In this document: piece after piece, positions 1-11,580 of the stretch
How the letters are laid out: each line of letters begins with the position of its first letter
Position numbering within the stretch: position 1 is the first letter of the stretch
Source of the DNA: Heligmosomoides polygyrus polygyrus
Taxonomy: Eukaryota; Nematoda; Chromadorea; Rhabditida; Heligmosomidae
Direction of reading: 5' to 3'
Length of the DNA stretch: 64,000 nt
Assembly: GCA_947396885.1 (NCBI GenBank)
Contig: OX377204.1
Coordinates: 89,104,728-89,168,727 of the forward strand
Notes under the pieces: generated by a model
What the model was told of the DNA's origin: nothing
Database searches by the model: none
The model's input: the letters and a program-made list of their open reading frames with translations, nothing else
Program-made: the position numbers and the translations under genes

Positions 1-400
1 GGAGGTGGTTCAAATGAGAAACGAGGTGTACGAATCCCGCATATTAAGCTAAACGGCATCGATACACTCTCTACCTCATGTCTGCCTGTCACCTGGAAAT
101 CAGAGGTCTGCTGAAGATTTTCTAGAACCTAACACCAACAATGTCCGCCGACGGTCGAGTGGTGATCCACCTGCTCACGCTGAAGTGTGGCCCACCTTTA
201 AACAAGGAATCTTCCAAGGAAGAAATCAAGCTGCCCGGACGGATGGCCAGCATACACAAGGACTTCGAAGCACGTCAACTTGAAGTTGACGAAGACGAAC
301 AGCTGGAAGTGGTGGAAGAAGAAGAGGAAGATTGGGATCCGCAAGACGAACTGATGGACGTGGAGGGGCAAGCAAGCAGTGGGCATATGATAACGTTTTC
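1..400 (+). repeat. Dispersed repeat X with a short ORF start
   Basis: The first 310 bases match 9795-10095 (shared ggaggtggttcaa, then cagaggtctgctgaag, then caccaacaatgtccgc). Both contain an ATG followed by VIHLLTL-like codons. Here the frame runs on into an acidic stretch (EVVEEEEEDWDPQDEL), while the 10 kb copy is broken by stops. It is probably a coding piece of an unidentified mobile element. The window edge truncates it. Confidence 0.5.
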
Positions 401-504
401 GGGTGGAATTCTTGTTTCGGAGAAAAGGGTACGTCTTCAATTGGATTTCGGTTGCGTGCTCATAACCATGGATGAAGACACCGCGATTCACTACATAGGC
501 ACTT

Positions 505-935
505 TGTACCTGTGTATCGCAGATGTTGAACATGGATACATCACCATGTTGAATACCACAGCGTACAGCTGGAAAAATTCGCAGAAAATGTCTGAAAATG
601 CTATAGACGTCAGAATCCTCCAAATATCAACCAATCAGTTGAAATGCAAAAATGCGGCGGTGCAGAGGAACCAAACCCTGACCTCCCTCACACGAGTCAA
701 CCCTCTACCCACCTGCGCTCTGGACCACTGGCTGCAAAGGCTTCGCGGGTGTACAAGATCCCTAAATGCGTGCTGTGCCGTATCCCATTGTGACCTCCTA
801 CTCCTTTGGTTTAGCGACTTGGCAAAAAATAAACACATTTTTGAACCAATTGAGGGATGAGGATTCTCCCTATATGACTCGCTCTCCAGTTCCGACATAC
901 GCTTCGGATCCTTCCCTTGTAAGTCTTTTTATGTC
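505..935 (-). repeat. Dispersed repeat Y (tRNA-like), copy 1
   Basis: Resembles 43225-43665 in the same orientation and 9245-9640 in the opposite one (shared atgctatagac, aaatgcaaaaa, cctatatgactcgctc). On the - strand the copy at 43.4 kb carries clear A-box and B-box sequences. In this copy the B box is eroded. Confidence 0.6.
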
Positions 936-1217
936 GTATTTTATCGGAGAAGATCGAGGGAAGAGGAAGCATATTCAAATGTTTTGGGAAAGTGTTTGCT
1001 TCCCAATTTTGCCGACCAAAGCTCTTCGAAACTACTTCGCCCGAAATTCTTCTAAAAAATAACCTGAAAGAGGTTCTTTCGCAGCTTTGAAAGAAAATGA
1101 CAGCTGCTGTTGAAGCAAAGAGAGAGACGGAGTTAAAGGCTCCTTTCTTCATCAATGCGTGGGTTTTTCTATGTCCGCGATTTTGCCTCCGTATCTCTCC
1201 ACAAGAACTTCAACCCC

Positions 1218-1276
1218 GATAACGCCGGGAACAACTTGCGCTATCTCTTAATGTAATGTCATCCAGCTCCATATAA
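1218..1276 (+). promoter_or_regulatory. Gene A core promoter: GATA pair, GTCA, TATA
   Basis: GATA at 1218, inverted GATA (TATC) at 1242, GTCA at 1258 and TATAA at 1272 precede the ATG at 1322. The TATC-GTCA spacing (16 bp) and TATC-TATA spacing (30 bp) are the same as in genes B, C and D. GATA-TATC is 24 bp here and 19 bp in the others. Function is inferred from this conservation. Confidence 0.7.
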
Positions 1277-1321
1277 GGGGGACAGGTGTGGCCCAAGTAC
1301 TCTCAGCCTTTGAACTTCACT

Positions 1322-4300
1322 ATGCGACTGGCACTCCTCGTCACGTCAGTGCTTCTCACGACCGTCTCATCATTTGTTATTCCTATTAACGTTGCTCAAG
1401 TGTCCAATGTGACTTCAGGTGGAACGGAGGTAAGAAAGGGGATCAGCTTACAGTTTTTAGTGATTATCGATGCAGTGGGCGTTTGGTGGCGCAACGGGAG
1501 GAAAAACCGGCTATCGCTTGCACCCCGAATCGAGGTTCTTGGTTCGGCTTTACCGCCTTGGTCAAACAGTCCTTCCTTTTTGAGTCATTTTAATTCACAG
1601 CTTCTGATCATGACCCAAAACCAAACGAATTCGACCATTTATCTGCAACACATCATAAAGCACAGAACGAAGAGCTAGCAGGTCACGAAAACAACACCAA
1701 TCAGATCATCATCGCGCAACAAGAGGTGAACACCGGAGTGGGAACCAACTTCGTAGACGAAGGAGAATCGCTGCGCTGAGAAGACTGGCCGGGTCTTTGG
1801 GGGCAGCCGCGTGTCCCTCGATCGTTCGGGTGAATTGTCTCAGGAGCTCTTGGTCCTCATCAACATAGGAAAATGGGTCCATTCTCCCAAGGTCTATTTT
1901 GAAGCAGAGCATGGCGAGAGCCAGCGAAGCTTTCAAAAAGACGACAAGCGAGCAGAAGCGGCGTTGCTTTAATGGTAATAGAACGGACTTCAAAGACGGG
2001 GTATTCCTCCTTCATCCCTTACACTTGCGTGGTAGACTTATTGGTACATGTCGCGAAGATGGGCAGCACTGGCGTTGGGAGCGCTCCAGCCAGTCGGATC
2101 GCATCAAATTGGCGTGCCATTCAGAAAAGGGCTCTGGTTAGCTGGCATGTGTTCGGTCTATGCTCTGTTTGGTTATAAGTGGCAAGCGCACCACTATCTC
2201 CCAGTGCTGCCCATATTCGCGACATGTGCCGGCACGGCACCAGACTTGTCTGGGAATGATGAAACACTGCCTTGTTCATTGGTTGGCTACCGCCGGACAG
2301 TGAATATGTATACCAAACGCGCACTCAAATTGCCTCCACGACATACCATAGAAGTAGAATGCGTTTGTCCGTAAATTAATGCCGTTCTTTAACCTTCACT
2401 CTTTATCCTCATTTCTTGTAGATTCAGTAAGGTTTATGTATAGTTGATTAAATATTTTTGGTATTAATACCTTTAGAGGACGCGTGTAGCGCAGTCGGAG
2501 GAGGTGCTGACTGTCGCGTGCACCCGATACCAGGTTGAAGGTTCGGATTTTCTGCCCAGGCCAACCAAGCCTTTTACCCTCCAGGGTCGTTGAATTGCTA
2601 AAAGACTTGTCTGGGAAGGATAAGGCGCTGACTTGCTTATCGGGTGGCAACCGCAAGTCACTGTATGGCCATTAAATCGCCTTCACGACATCCCGCAGAA
2701 GTAGAATGCGCGGCGCATCGCAAAAGGGATAGAGTAACGCCGTCCTTTATCATTTATCCTTTTTATTTTTTTATTTTTCGTAATATTTTTATACATTCCA
2801 GCGAGGAATTCTTTCACTAAATGAAGTCCTTCAACCACAGTGGCTTCCACCTAGTTATCTTAAGGAAAGGAAGTTTCCACAGGGGACTTCCTATAGGGAT
2901 ATGGGAGGAGGCTATTTTTGGTAGGAACTTTTCAGCTATGGCGTAATTCATAATGTCATCAAATAGACCTTTCGTTAGCAACTGCTGATAGCGATCGACC
3001 AACGACGACAGATAACGAGCCGATAGACCAAAGTTTACTAAAAATATGAGTCTCTAATCTTCTATCACCACCGTTTAAGGCATGGCCTCCATTTCCAGGT
3101 CTCAGATATGACGTTCAATAACGACTATCGGACACAGTTAGATTACTGCAGTATGTAGCATTGAGCTACGAACCTTCTGGCATTGGTGAAAAAAATATTA
3201 TAAAAGGACAGAGGATATTAATGATCTGACGACTTCTGTATCGAGAATGGTAAAGAACAAAAAAGGATAAAGGACGGCGTTATTCAATCTCCTTTGGGAT
3301 GCGTCGCGCATTCTATTTGTACAGGATGTCGTGGAGGCCGATTGAATGCGTAGTTGGCCATACAATGACTTGCGGTGGCCAGCCGATGAACAAGTCAGCG
3401 CTCTATCCTTCCCAAACACGTCTGGTACCAATTCGCCGACCGCGGAAGGATGGAAGGCTTGGTTGGCCTGGGCGGGGAATCCGAACCAGGAACCTGGTAT
3501 AGGGTGCAGGCGACAGCCGGCGCCTCCTCCGACTGCGCTCCACGCACCCCATCGAGAATGGTACTAACCTTTATATGGCTTATGTTTCGATGCTTTCGCC
3601 TTCCTCGGGCTTTTAGAATGGGTGTTGAGAAAGTTGACCAGTAACCGACAAATGCAGGTAAACGTTTTTAGGCAGTAACTAGGCTTAACCGCCAGTCTTC
3701 CTCGGCGTAGGCCGCGCATTCTACATTCTGGGACATCTCGTTATATGCTTTGAACAGGCCTGTACTGCGACTTTGCTAGCTAATGAACAAGCCAGTGTTT
3801 ATTCTTCAAGATCAACTATGGTCTCTAGTCACTGACATCATGTTTGTCGATAATCGATTTTGTTGCGCTAGCAGTGAACTGAACCTAGAATCGATAAGGG
3901 ATGCTTGCGTGAAGCGGCCGCCGCTACTCGACTGCGCCACACTCGCCCTCAAGCATAAGGCGCCCAGAAACTGGTTCCGAACAGATTTCGAAATGCTTTC
4001 AGCTCGATCAATTCACACAGAGCTATTTCGTGACGAACGTCACTGTTGGCACACCACCGCAATTGTTCCGTGTGATCGTTGATACTGGATCAGCCAATTT
4101 TTGGATTCCTGACGTTACCTGCAGCGCATGCAAGAACAAGCGACTATTCGACAGGTCAGCTCAACTCCAGTTAACAGTTTCCAGACTTATACTCCACTAC
4201 ACAGCAATTTATTGCTTTTTAGCAAGGCTTCTTCAACGTTTATTAAGAATGGAATGCCATGGGCGAACAGCGATCGTTTCGGAAACACGAGTGGCATTCT

Positions 4301-7300
4301 TGGAGCTGACACTGTTCGTGTGAGTAGCTGAATTTTCTCGTGTGAGCTTCTCTGATTCGAAAGTAGATCTGACCGTAGTCAGTCATAGTGAAGGTCTTAC
4401 GCCACCTCTGCGATTCCGTTGGGGTTCGGAAACTTTTGGCCTTGAAAAATTGTCCACTTTGAGAGATTCAAATGATATAAAAACATAATTCTTGCAATTG
4501 GGACCACTCTGGTTTTTTTTTCTCCAGTCGGGATTCCCGACTGAAGAAAAGCTTTTGCATTTCTAGATTTTACAGTTGTTCTTCCACCTGTATTGGTGAT
4601 TTTTTTGTACTACATCCTAGATCACGTATGCCTTATGCATCATACAGAAATAAATAAATAAGTAAATAAATTCAAGTTTGAAAATTCAGTTCGCTACAGA
4701 CGCCAGGGACATGGTCACCGTGGAGAACACTGGAGTCTTCCAAGCAGCCGAAATTGGGGAGAAGGTTGCTTCCCTTGATGGCGTTGATGGAGTACTCGGG
4801 CTTGCGTTCCAGGCTATTGCTACTGCCAACGTTATTTCGCCTTTTATAACAGGTTTCAACCGAGGTAAGCTATAAAAAATATGGCTCTAGGGCAATACTT
4901 CACCGATAAAACACACCAAAAACTCACAAAATAAACAGAAAAAGCAATCGCAAGAAATTATACAGCGAAAGGAAACGAAGACACTAACGCAACTACTAAT
5001 CCGAGAACCAATCAGTCCACTGGAACCCGGGCTGCAACGAGTCGACTATCAATTAAGCGGGTGTCAAAATCTCCTAACAGCCTGGGGTACTGCTTGGATG
5101 GCTGTGACACGCACTGAATGAACGAGTACAATAATCTCTGGCAGAAGAATAGAACCACGAAGGAAACAAGTCACTTGAGGAGCGATCCACTAAGGAAAGG
5201 GGTATGGAGCAAAGACCGGAGGAACGGGGACCCGACAACCGTGCGCCCTCCTGCGACCAAAAAAAAACACCAAGAGACCTAGGACTCGCTAAGCCACCGA
5301 ACGCCTAGCGCCTTTTGCGGGCTCCACCTTCAACCTAGATTCCAGCGCCTTGCCTCTTTGGGCTGAGGCGCGTTTTCTGCCGCCTACATCGATGCCTAGC
5401 CTACGCGTCCCCTACCTGGCTTTGGTGCCTTTTATACTGTCGCCGGCGCTGCATCGCTTTCATACTCCGCCGCCTCAATACACCACATTTGACGGAATTT
5501 CGGGTTACGGTATTTGGCGAATCGCGCCGCTGAAGGGAAGGATGCGGCGCAATGCGATCAGCCGCGGCAGATTCGGTGTGGAGTGGTAGATTTCGTGCCG
5601 GGATGAATCTTTTGCTATGCCCTCTTTGTTTTTGTTCCCCATCCAAAAATGGTGTTGCAAATTGATGGCATTGTCCTTTCAGGACTCCAGATGTCGAGGT
5701 TCGAAAGACAATCTTTCGACCAAACCACGCCCAGGAGGGGTGAGGGTTATTTAGGGTACTGATCTTGAATCAGACATCCGTTTTTAAAATTTCGGCCGAT
5801 CACGGTAGGTTTGGGTGATTGAGGATGATGTTGAAGTCATAATCACCGATTTCGCCCAAACTCGCCTAGGGGGGGGGGGTTATTTGGGGTGCTGATCACG
5901 AATCTAACATCCATTTTTCGTATTACGTTGGAGCTTAGGCGAAATCGGTGACCATGACCTTGGTCACCCGTACCTACCGCAATCCAGAAAGGGAATGGAG
6001 ATCTGCAGACATTCCCGGAGTTTCACCTGCTACAGTTAAAATATGTTAAGTGGACAGTGACCACGGAATGACCATATGAGAGAGAATTATGACCGATTTT
6101 CGACGATGAGCACCATTCAGCAATTTTACTTTTGGACCCGCATACGTTACAGAATAAAGGGCCGTTTAGTGTCATTTGCATTGCAGAGGATTGGACTCAT
6201 TACCACACTCACCAGTTCCAACCGCAGGTTGAGCAGACGTCTTCGACCAAAGCCTTAAGAGAGATTCGTCGCTCACCACAGGGAACCCACCGCTACTTAG
6301 CAAGACACATCCCGCTGATCAGCCGGACGAATACTTTCCCTTTTGGTTCTCCAGTGACTCATGGGCCGTCTCCTTCGTCATCTTTGGCGAACGGACTGTA
6401 GCCGTCTTTCTAACTGCAATCGCTCAGATGCGCGATAAATTTTACGGCGCGGCACGGCCAGTCGCGTCGCGTCCCGAATTGACGCGCCGCGTTGCCGGCA
6501 GGAGTTTAAAAGGCGGCTTTGGGCGCGTTTTCTGTCAACGGATTGAGCCACATCATACGCGTGCCTACTGAGCCCTGCATTTCAGTGGCTTGCCTTGGTT
6601 CGGTGATTTGATTTTTGGTTTCCATTCTAACAAACTTAAATTTTGCTGCAAAGCCTGCACTTACTGATACTGTTACCGTTACCCCTTCAGTTGTTTGAAG
6701 TTTGTGTATAACAGGGAATGAGTTCACAAAGTTCTTTCCAATTCTACTCAATCTCTCTTAGACCATCTGCAAGTCAAAGTTAGTAAATGGCTCAGCCACA
6801 CCATTTCGAAACGACCGCTTTTCTCATTAAGAACACCTGTGATTTTAACTATAATTTTTGATGAGCACATGATATTGATTTCCAGCCCACTGAAAATAAT
6901 AAATGCTTAGCCGTATTGCAGGAGATATCGCTTCGCCAGTGTTCTCCATCTGGCTAGAGGAACAGGGAGAATCATCGGACAATGGTGCTGCCGGAGTCAT
7001 CTTCTATGGCGGTCAGTTCCTGGCATAAACGAGGCTCTTTTCCATATCCAGATTTACTCTGAACTCCTAAGAAGAACCGGCAGACAATGCAGAACGGGGC
7101 ACTAAGTTCCACTCATCAAAAGTGGTATTAATGCAACCACTCCACTCCTCCATTCTCCGTCAGAAGATGTTCTGAAACCAAAGGGTTAGGCGTAGGTACA
7201 CCGCCGCGTCGCTACAAGGTACACGGGCGCGGGGCAACTGTCAAAGATGCGCCTCCGCTGCAGTGGCGGCCGGCGCAGTGCGGGGCGGTCGCAGAGGGGG

Positions 7301-8510
7301 AGTGTTTGTCGTGCCCTATCCTGTGCACTTCCCTTCACTTATTTCGACACTTCCTTCGTTCGTGACGGTTCCACAGTGAATTCAACACACGTCTGGGTTC
7401 AACACAGACGCGTGGTCATGTGATGTCTTTCTCTTCCTCGAAGTGTTTTCTCTAAGGTTAGGCTCATTTCGGGATTTCTTTCTCATGTGAACTTCCTCGC
7501 TGGCACCGAAACCCACGTTTCTGTGCCAGACAAGTCGCCCCCCCCCCTCCCCACCACAGCAAAACATCAGTTTGGAAAAGTTGGGCCTCAACTGGAACGA
7601 TTCCGTGCTGAACGCGTCACAAGAACCCTCGCGAGCCGTCGCTCGCTGTGTAGTTCCGCGTCGCCGCGGCGGACGGGAGTATACCATACGCCTTAGCTCT
7701 AGTGTAATGAAATATTTTTCTTTATCTTATTTCAGGTTACGATCCCGTTCACTGCAGCAGCGAGCGAAAATTCCAGTACCTCTCAGTGATTGGACAGTTT
7801 CAATTTACCACAGCAACGCTTTACATAAACGGCCATGAGACTGCAGGGAAAATGCAGGTACAGTATTGCTTAGCTGGAAAGGAAACACAAGAAAACTACT
7901 CATTTTTAGACTACCATCGTTAGCTCGTCGCCGTTTATCAAAATGCCACTGAGCTCTGTCCGAAAGGTGCTGAGCTTGCTGCATCTACCTGCAGACACAC
8001 CTCTGCCAGCAAAGGTATGGTTTCTTGCAATTATATTGGTCACGTCCTAGTTAGAAACATTTAGATTAAGCGGGATCTAACCTCTACACCAAGTGTACGA
8101 TTTAATACCTGCACCTTTCAGTCTGAAGTGGCCTGCTGATAGAGTTGGTAAACATTAGAGAAGGATAAACAAGGGCCTCGATCGTGTAAAGCATTATGTC
8201 TTTATCTCTCCTTCGCTAATTCTATATGCACTCTCCCAAGAAAGTTTTCTTTGAGGTGAAATGTGATGCCGTTCTGGAGCTCGAGATTTACATCGCCTTC
8301 GAGGAGCTCATCATAAGCCAACGGAATCTGATTGTACCGAACGGCGATGGGACCTGCACATTGGCTGTGATGCCAGCCGACGCGGGGAGCTGGAATGATG
8401 GACTGAACATCGAGCTAGGCATACCATTCTTGCGTGGGCGGTGTACATACTTTGACATCGATCAGCAGCGAGTAGGATTTGCTGATGCGAAGAGTCATGC
8501 TTCAAATTAA
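1322..8510 (+). CDS. Gene A: secreted pepsin-like pseudoprotease, 8 exons, 367 aa
   Basis: Exons read at 1322-1429, 4003-4154, 4223-4319, 4690-4864, 6922-7011, 7736-7857, 7910-8014 and 8256-8510 join into 1104 nt with no stop before TAA at 8508-8510. Exon 1 gives a signal peptide (MRLALLVTSVLLTTVSS) followed directly by FVIPINVAQ. Exon 2 carries the pepsin N-lobe motif DTGSANFWIPD and a Cys pair. Exon 3 is the flap exon, with SDRFGN where pepsins have YGTGS. Exon 4 has the family strand DGVLGLAFQ. Exon 7 should hold the second catalytic DTG but reads TTIVSSSPFI. Exon 8 has the C-terminal hallmark ELGIPFLRGRCTYFD. Family A1 needs both aspartates, so I infer that this protein does not cleave peptides. 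SNVT and TNVT are N-glycosylation sequons. The last intron ends in tttgag rather than tttcag, so the exon 8 start is the least certain junction. A start at 1286 is in frame, but the ATG at 1322 begins the signal peptide and matches the paralogues. AATAAA lies at 8512. Introns 1 and 4 hold SINEs and tandem repeats. Confidence 0.88.
1484..1575 (+). repeat. Degenerate SINE-1 head in gene A intron 1
   Basis: The stretch ending in gaggttcttggttcggc follows the SINE-1 head pattern (accggctatcgc, gcaccccgaatcgagg), but the A box is damaged and the 3' body is missing. Confidence 0.4.
2236..2408 (+). repeat. SINE-1, 3' part only
   Basis: Begins at the internal caccagacttgtctggga segment and continues through the SINE-1 body (ttgcctccacgacatacc, agaagtagaatgcg) to a ctttatcc end. 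The tRNA-like head is missing. Confidence 0.65.
2479..2765 (+). repeat. SINE-1 (tRNA-derived), full length, + orientation
   Basis: The head has an A box (tagcgcagtcgg, 2487-2498) and a B-box region (ggttcggatttt), the features of a Pol III promoter derived from a tRNA. The body includes cttgtctgggaaggataa, and the copy ends in ctttatcatttatcctttt. It lies in gene A intron 1. Confidence 0.85.
3262..3552 (-). repeat. SINE-1, full length, - orientation
   Basis: Starts with the inverted tail aaaggataaaggacggcg and ends with the inverted A box (cctccgactgcgct). It lies in gene A intron 1, opposite to the copy at 2479. Confidence 0.88.
3700..3955 (-). repeat. Degenerate SINE-1 copy
   Basis: Retains gccgcgcattctacattctg, gatgaacaagccag-like order and gactgcgccac near the end, in SINE-1 order but with many substitutions. 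It is an old insertion just upstream of gene A exon 2. Confidence 0.5.
4865..5690. other. Gene A intron 4, proximal part: nothing recognised
   Basis: AT-rich at first, then a GC-richer block from about 5280 to 5600 (cgcctagcgcc, ggcgctgcatcg). The frames across it are short and resemble no family I know. A stray insertion is likely, but I cannot name it. Confidence 0.3.
5690..5990. repeat. Diverged tandem repeat, about 145-bp unit (gene A intron 4)
   Basis: Two imperfect units share gggttatttggggtgctgat, aatctaacatcc and tcaccgatttcgcccaaact. The same unit recurs at 15370-15690. A G-run at 5871-5878 marks the junction. Confidence 0.6.
5990..6921. other. Gene A intron 4, distal part: no feature supported
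   Basis: Short open frames on both strands, none with recognisable motifs. A GC-rich stretch at 6420-6530 (gcgcggcacggccagtcgcg) stands out from its AT-rich surroundings. Confidence 0.3.
7012..7735. other. Gene A intron 5: unclassified
   Basis: Contains a GC-rich block (7195-7320), a C-run at 7538-7548 and short frames without known motifs. It ends in a good acceptor, tatttcag, before exon 6. Confidence 0.35.
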
Positions 8511-8611
8511 TAATAAACATTAGCAAAAGCACGTGTATTTGTTACACGTACAAGTATATTTGGTGTCTACTACTGTACAGTACCGCGCATGTCCTTTGGT
8601 TAATTGCAGAA

Positions 8612-8790
8612 AAAGCCGCTTTGGAGCGTTCCTTTTAACTTTTTAAAAAACCAAGTACTTGTGAAAATAAACATATATTTGTACTTAGCAGTTCGAACCC
8701 TATCTTTTGACACTTGATCTCAGTAGAGTTGAACAATGCATCTAGGCCCGACAGAATCAATCGAGTGGGAGCGACAACCTGCTGAGCGAG
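8612..8790 (+). repeat. 3' flank shared with gene C
   Basis: The stretch with ctcagtagagttga and gacagaatcaatcgagtggg reappears at 39460-39625 downstream of gene C. It is best read as part of the ancestral duplication unit of the protease array. Confidence 0.6.
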
Positions 8791-9244
8791 CGTTTAGGGA
8801 GTTTTATCGGAAATTCCCAGCCGTCCTAATTACGAATTGCTCTAACACTGTTCAGCTTGCCTTTGGAGTGCGTCGTGAACAATGCATACAGAATCGAACC
8901 TATCAATCGAACGGGCGCGACCGCCCGCCAATTGCAGGCGCGGGCGTGTTCGAAGCGCCATAACTCTGTCAATTGCGAATCATTCCGGCTGCAGTTTAGT
9001 AGGCAGCGCAAGGTGCTTAAAGCACTCTGAAGCACAACGCTGTAGCTCATGAAGATACTAAGTTACAGCGGTGCGAAAATGCTGGTGAGGCTTGTGCGGC
9101 CAAAATTTTTCCTATTTCGGTAGACCACTAGGATAAGACGCGGGAGTTAACGACCTACGAATGCGTAGGTAATCAGAAGAGTTAAGGTACTTTACGATGA
9201 AGTGCTCACAATTCCCTAGCTCCTAAACTGCCCTAATCCTATCT

Positions 9245-9640
9245 GCAATTTTATGATGGCGGGCTTACAAGGGAAGGGTCTGAAGCGTATGTCTGAACGG
9301 GAGGAGCGAGTCATATCGGGAGAATCATATAAAAATGTGTTTATATTTACCAATTCGTTAAACCCAAGGAGTAGGGGGTCTTTGAAGTCACTAATACGGC
9401 GCGTCACCAGTTTGAAGTCTTGTACGCTCGCGGTGCCTCCGCTGGCAACCGGATCGGAGCGCAGTGGAAGTGCGATTGCCTCATGCGAGGGGGGTCAGGG
9501 GTTTGGCTCCGGTGCGCTGCTGCATTTTTGCATTCCAACTGACTGGTTGAGATTTGGAGGATTCTGACGTCTACACCATTTTCAGACGTTTTTATGCCTA
9601 CTTTCCAGCTGAATACTGTGGTAGTGAGTATGATGTAGTT
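9245..9640 (+). repeat. Dispersed repeat Y, copy 2 (tRNA-like)
   Basis: Opposite orientation to copies 1 and 3. The order is gagtcatatcgggagaatc, then an A-box-like ggagcgcagtgg, then a B-box-like ggggtttggctcc, then gatttggaggattctgacg. Confidence 0.65.
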
Positions 9641-9794
9641 CAACATCATTGATACGAAGGTACAAAGTGCATGAAGCACCAATGGGCACGATACGGGCAA
9701 CGTATAAAGGTTACAGGCTCCTCACAGTGTGTTTCTACACATGGACTAATGACCTCGGGAAAAAAATAAACCTGCTCGGATTCTCGAGAGATCA

Positions 9795-10095
9795 GGATGT
9801 GAAGTCGGAGGTGGTTCAAGTGAGAAACGCGGACTGCCGATCCCGCAAATTAACCTAAATGACATCAATACACTCTCCATCGCTTTGGTCGGTCAACTGG
9901 AAATCAGAGGTCTGCTGAAGGTTTTCTAAAACCTAACACCAACAATGTCCGCTGCTCGAGGGGTGATCCATCTGCTCACGCTGGAGTGTTGCCACCATTA
10001 GACAAGGAACCATTGAGAGAAGAAATTAAGCTGGCCGAACAGATCGCCAGCATGCTAATGGACTTCGAAGGACGTCAACTTGAATTTTAAGAAGA
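9795..10095 (+). repeat. Dispersed repeat X, second copy
   Basis: Direct copy of the first about 310 bases of the window, with stops inside the reading frame that is open there. Confidence 0.55.
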
Positions 10096-10099
10096 CATT

Positions 10100-11580
10100 G
10101 TGGTCAAAAACCGTAAACACCCCACAGAAATCGTGCTCATTTCCTCAGCTTTTCCTATAAAAATTTACAAAAGTTGATGTTCGTCGTGCAGCCGCCACAG
10201 TAGTTCGGTGTCAGGTCAAACACCTGATCGTCAACGCCAACGGAAATCTCAGGTAAAAGCCGAATTGTTTCTGGCTGCGGAGAAGCTCTTAGGACTGCCC
10301 GCTCGCATGGGAAGAGACTCTACAGTGTAGGCACCAAGTGCAATTAGAGCTGTAGCTTCTGACCAGTTTAGAACCGCTGTCTGTGCCGTTTTTTCGGTAC
10401 TGTGCTGCAAAAAGCCTTCGCATAGCTTTAGTGTAACAGCCCTACCGTCGTACGCAGATTGAGAGTATTCCCTGTGCTGGCTGCTTCGTCTCACCACAAA
10501 GTAATCGTGCTGATTTTCTCAGCTTCTCCTATAAAAATTTACAAAATTTGGCGTTCGACGTGCAGCCGCCACAGTAGTTCGATGTCAGGTCAAACACTTC
10601 ATCGTCAACGCCAACGGAAATCTCAGGTAAAAGCAGAATTGTTTCTGGCTTCGGAGGAGCCCTTAGGACGGTCCGCTCGCATGGGAGGAGACTGTGAAGT
10701 GTTGGCACCAAGTGCAATTGGAGCTGTAGTTCCTGACCAGCATTGAACAGCTGTCTGTGCCGTTTTTCCGGTACTGTGCTGCAAAAAGCCTTCGCATAGC
10801 TTTAGTGTTACAGTTTCGCCGTGGTACGCAAATTGAGAGTATTCCCTATTCCGGCTGCTTCGTCTCATCACAAAGTAATCGTGCTGATTTCCTCAGCTTC
10901 TCCTATAAAAATTTACAAAATTTGGCGTTCGACGTGCAGCCGCCACAGTAGTTCGATGTCAGGTCAAACACTTCATCGTCAACGCCAACGGAAATCTCAG
11001 GTAAAAGCAGAATTGTTTCTGGCTTCGGAGGAGCCCTTAGGACGGTCCGCTCGCATGGGAGGAGACTGTGAAGTGTTGGCACCAAGTGCAATTGGAGCTG
11101 TAGTTCCTGACCAGCATTGAACAGCTGTCTGTGCCGTTTTTCCGGTACTGTGCTACAAAAAGCCTTCGCATAGCTTTAGTGTAACAGCCCTACCGTCGTA
11201 CACAAATTGAAAGTGTTCCCTGTGCCGGCTGCTTCGTCTCACCACAAAGTAATCGTGCCTATTTCCTCAGCTTCTCCTATAAAAATTTACAAAAGTTGGT
11301 GTTCGGCGTGCAGCCGCCACAGTAGTTCGATGTCAGGTCAAACACCTGAGGCCGTATTCATGAAGCAGCGGGAGTGGGAGGTAAGCGATATCACCTCTCG
11401 CCTCTCTCTGCTGCCTCGCTCTCTCGCCTCGTTCACTTCCCGTGGGAAGCCGGGAAGATCCCGGGAACGTTCATGAATACGGCTACTGATCGTCAACGCC
11501 AACGGACATCTCAGGTAAAAGCCGATTTGTTTCTGGATTCGGAAAAGCTTTTAGTATGATTCGCTCGCACTGGAGAAGAC
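10100..11580 (+). repeat. Tandem array: four units of 374 bp
   Basis: The anchor atcgtcaacgccaacgg begins at 10227, 10601 and 10975, exactly 374 bp apart. The fourth unit is lengthened by a 135-bp MITE and has its anchor near 11488. Units 2 and 3 are nearly identical, whereas 1 and 4 have diverged. The two + strand 95-99 aa frames inside units 2 and 3 are repeats of the same non-gene frame. I recognise no protein in any frame. Confidence 0.85.
11350..11485. mobile_element. MITE with GGCCGTATTCATGAA ends, inside the 374-bp array
   Basis: The ends ggccgtattcatgaa and ttcatgaatacggc are inverted. Units 1-3 lack the insert and read cacctgatcgtc or its equivalent, so they are the empty site. ctga is repeated on both sides. 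A related copy is at 47232-47377. Confidence 0.8.

Noticed and set aside
1286..1321. Upstream in-frame ATG for gene A
   Set aside because: It would sit about 14 bp after the TATA box and add a charged segment before the signal peptide. B, C and D start at the equivalent of 1322.
1709..1993. 94-codon - strand frame in gene A intron 1
   Set aside because: No recognisable domain and no paralogue at the same intron in B-D. Insufficient evidence for a gene.
2477..2560. Candidate tRNA gene at the SINE head
   Set aside because: A and B boxes are present, but there is no closing acceptor stem and the sequence is the head of a repeat with about twenty copies.
10459..11120. Two near-identical 95-99 codon frames
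   Set aside because: The same position in two units of a 374-bp tandem repeat. The first and last units break the frame.
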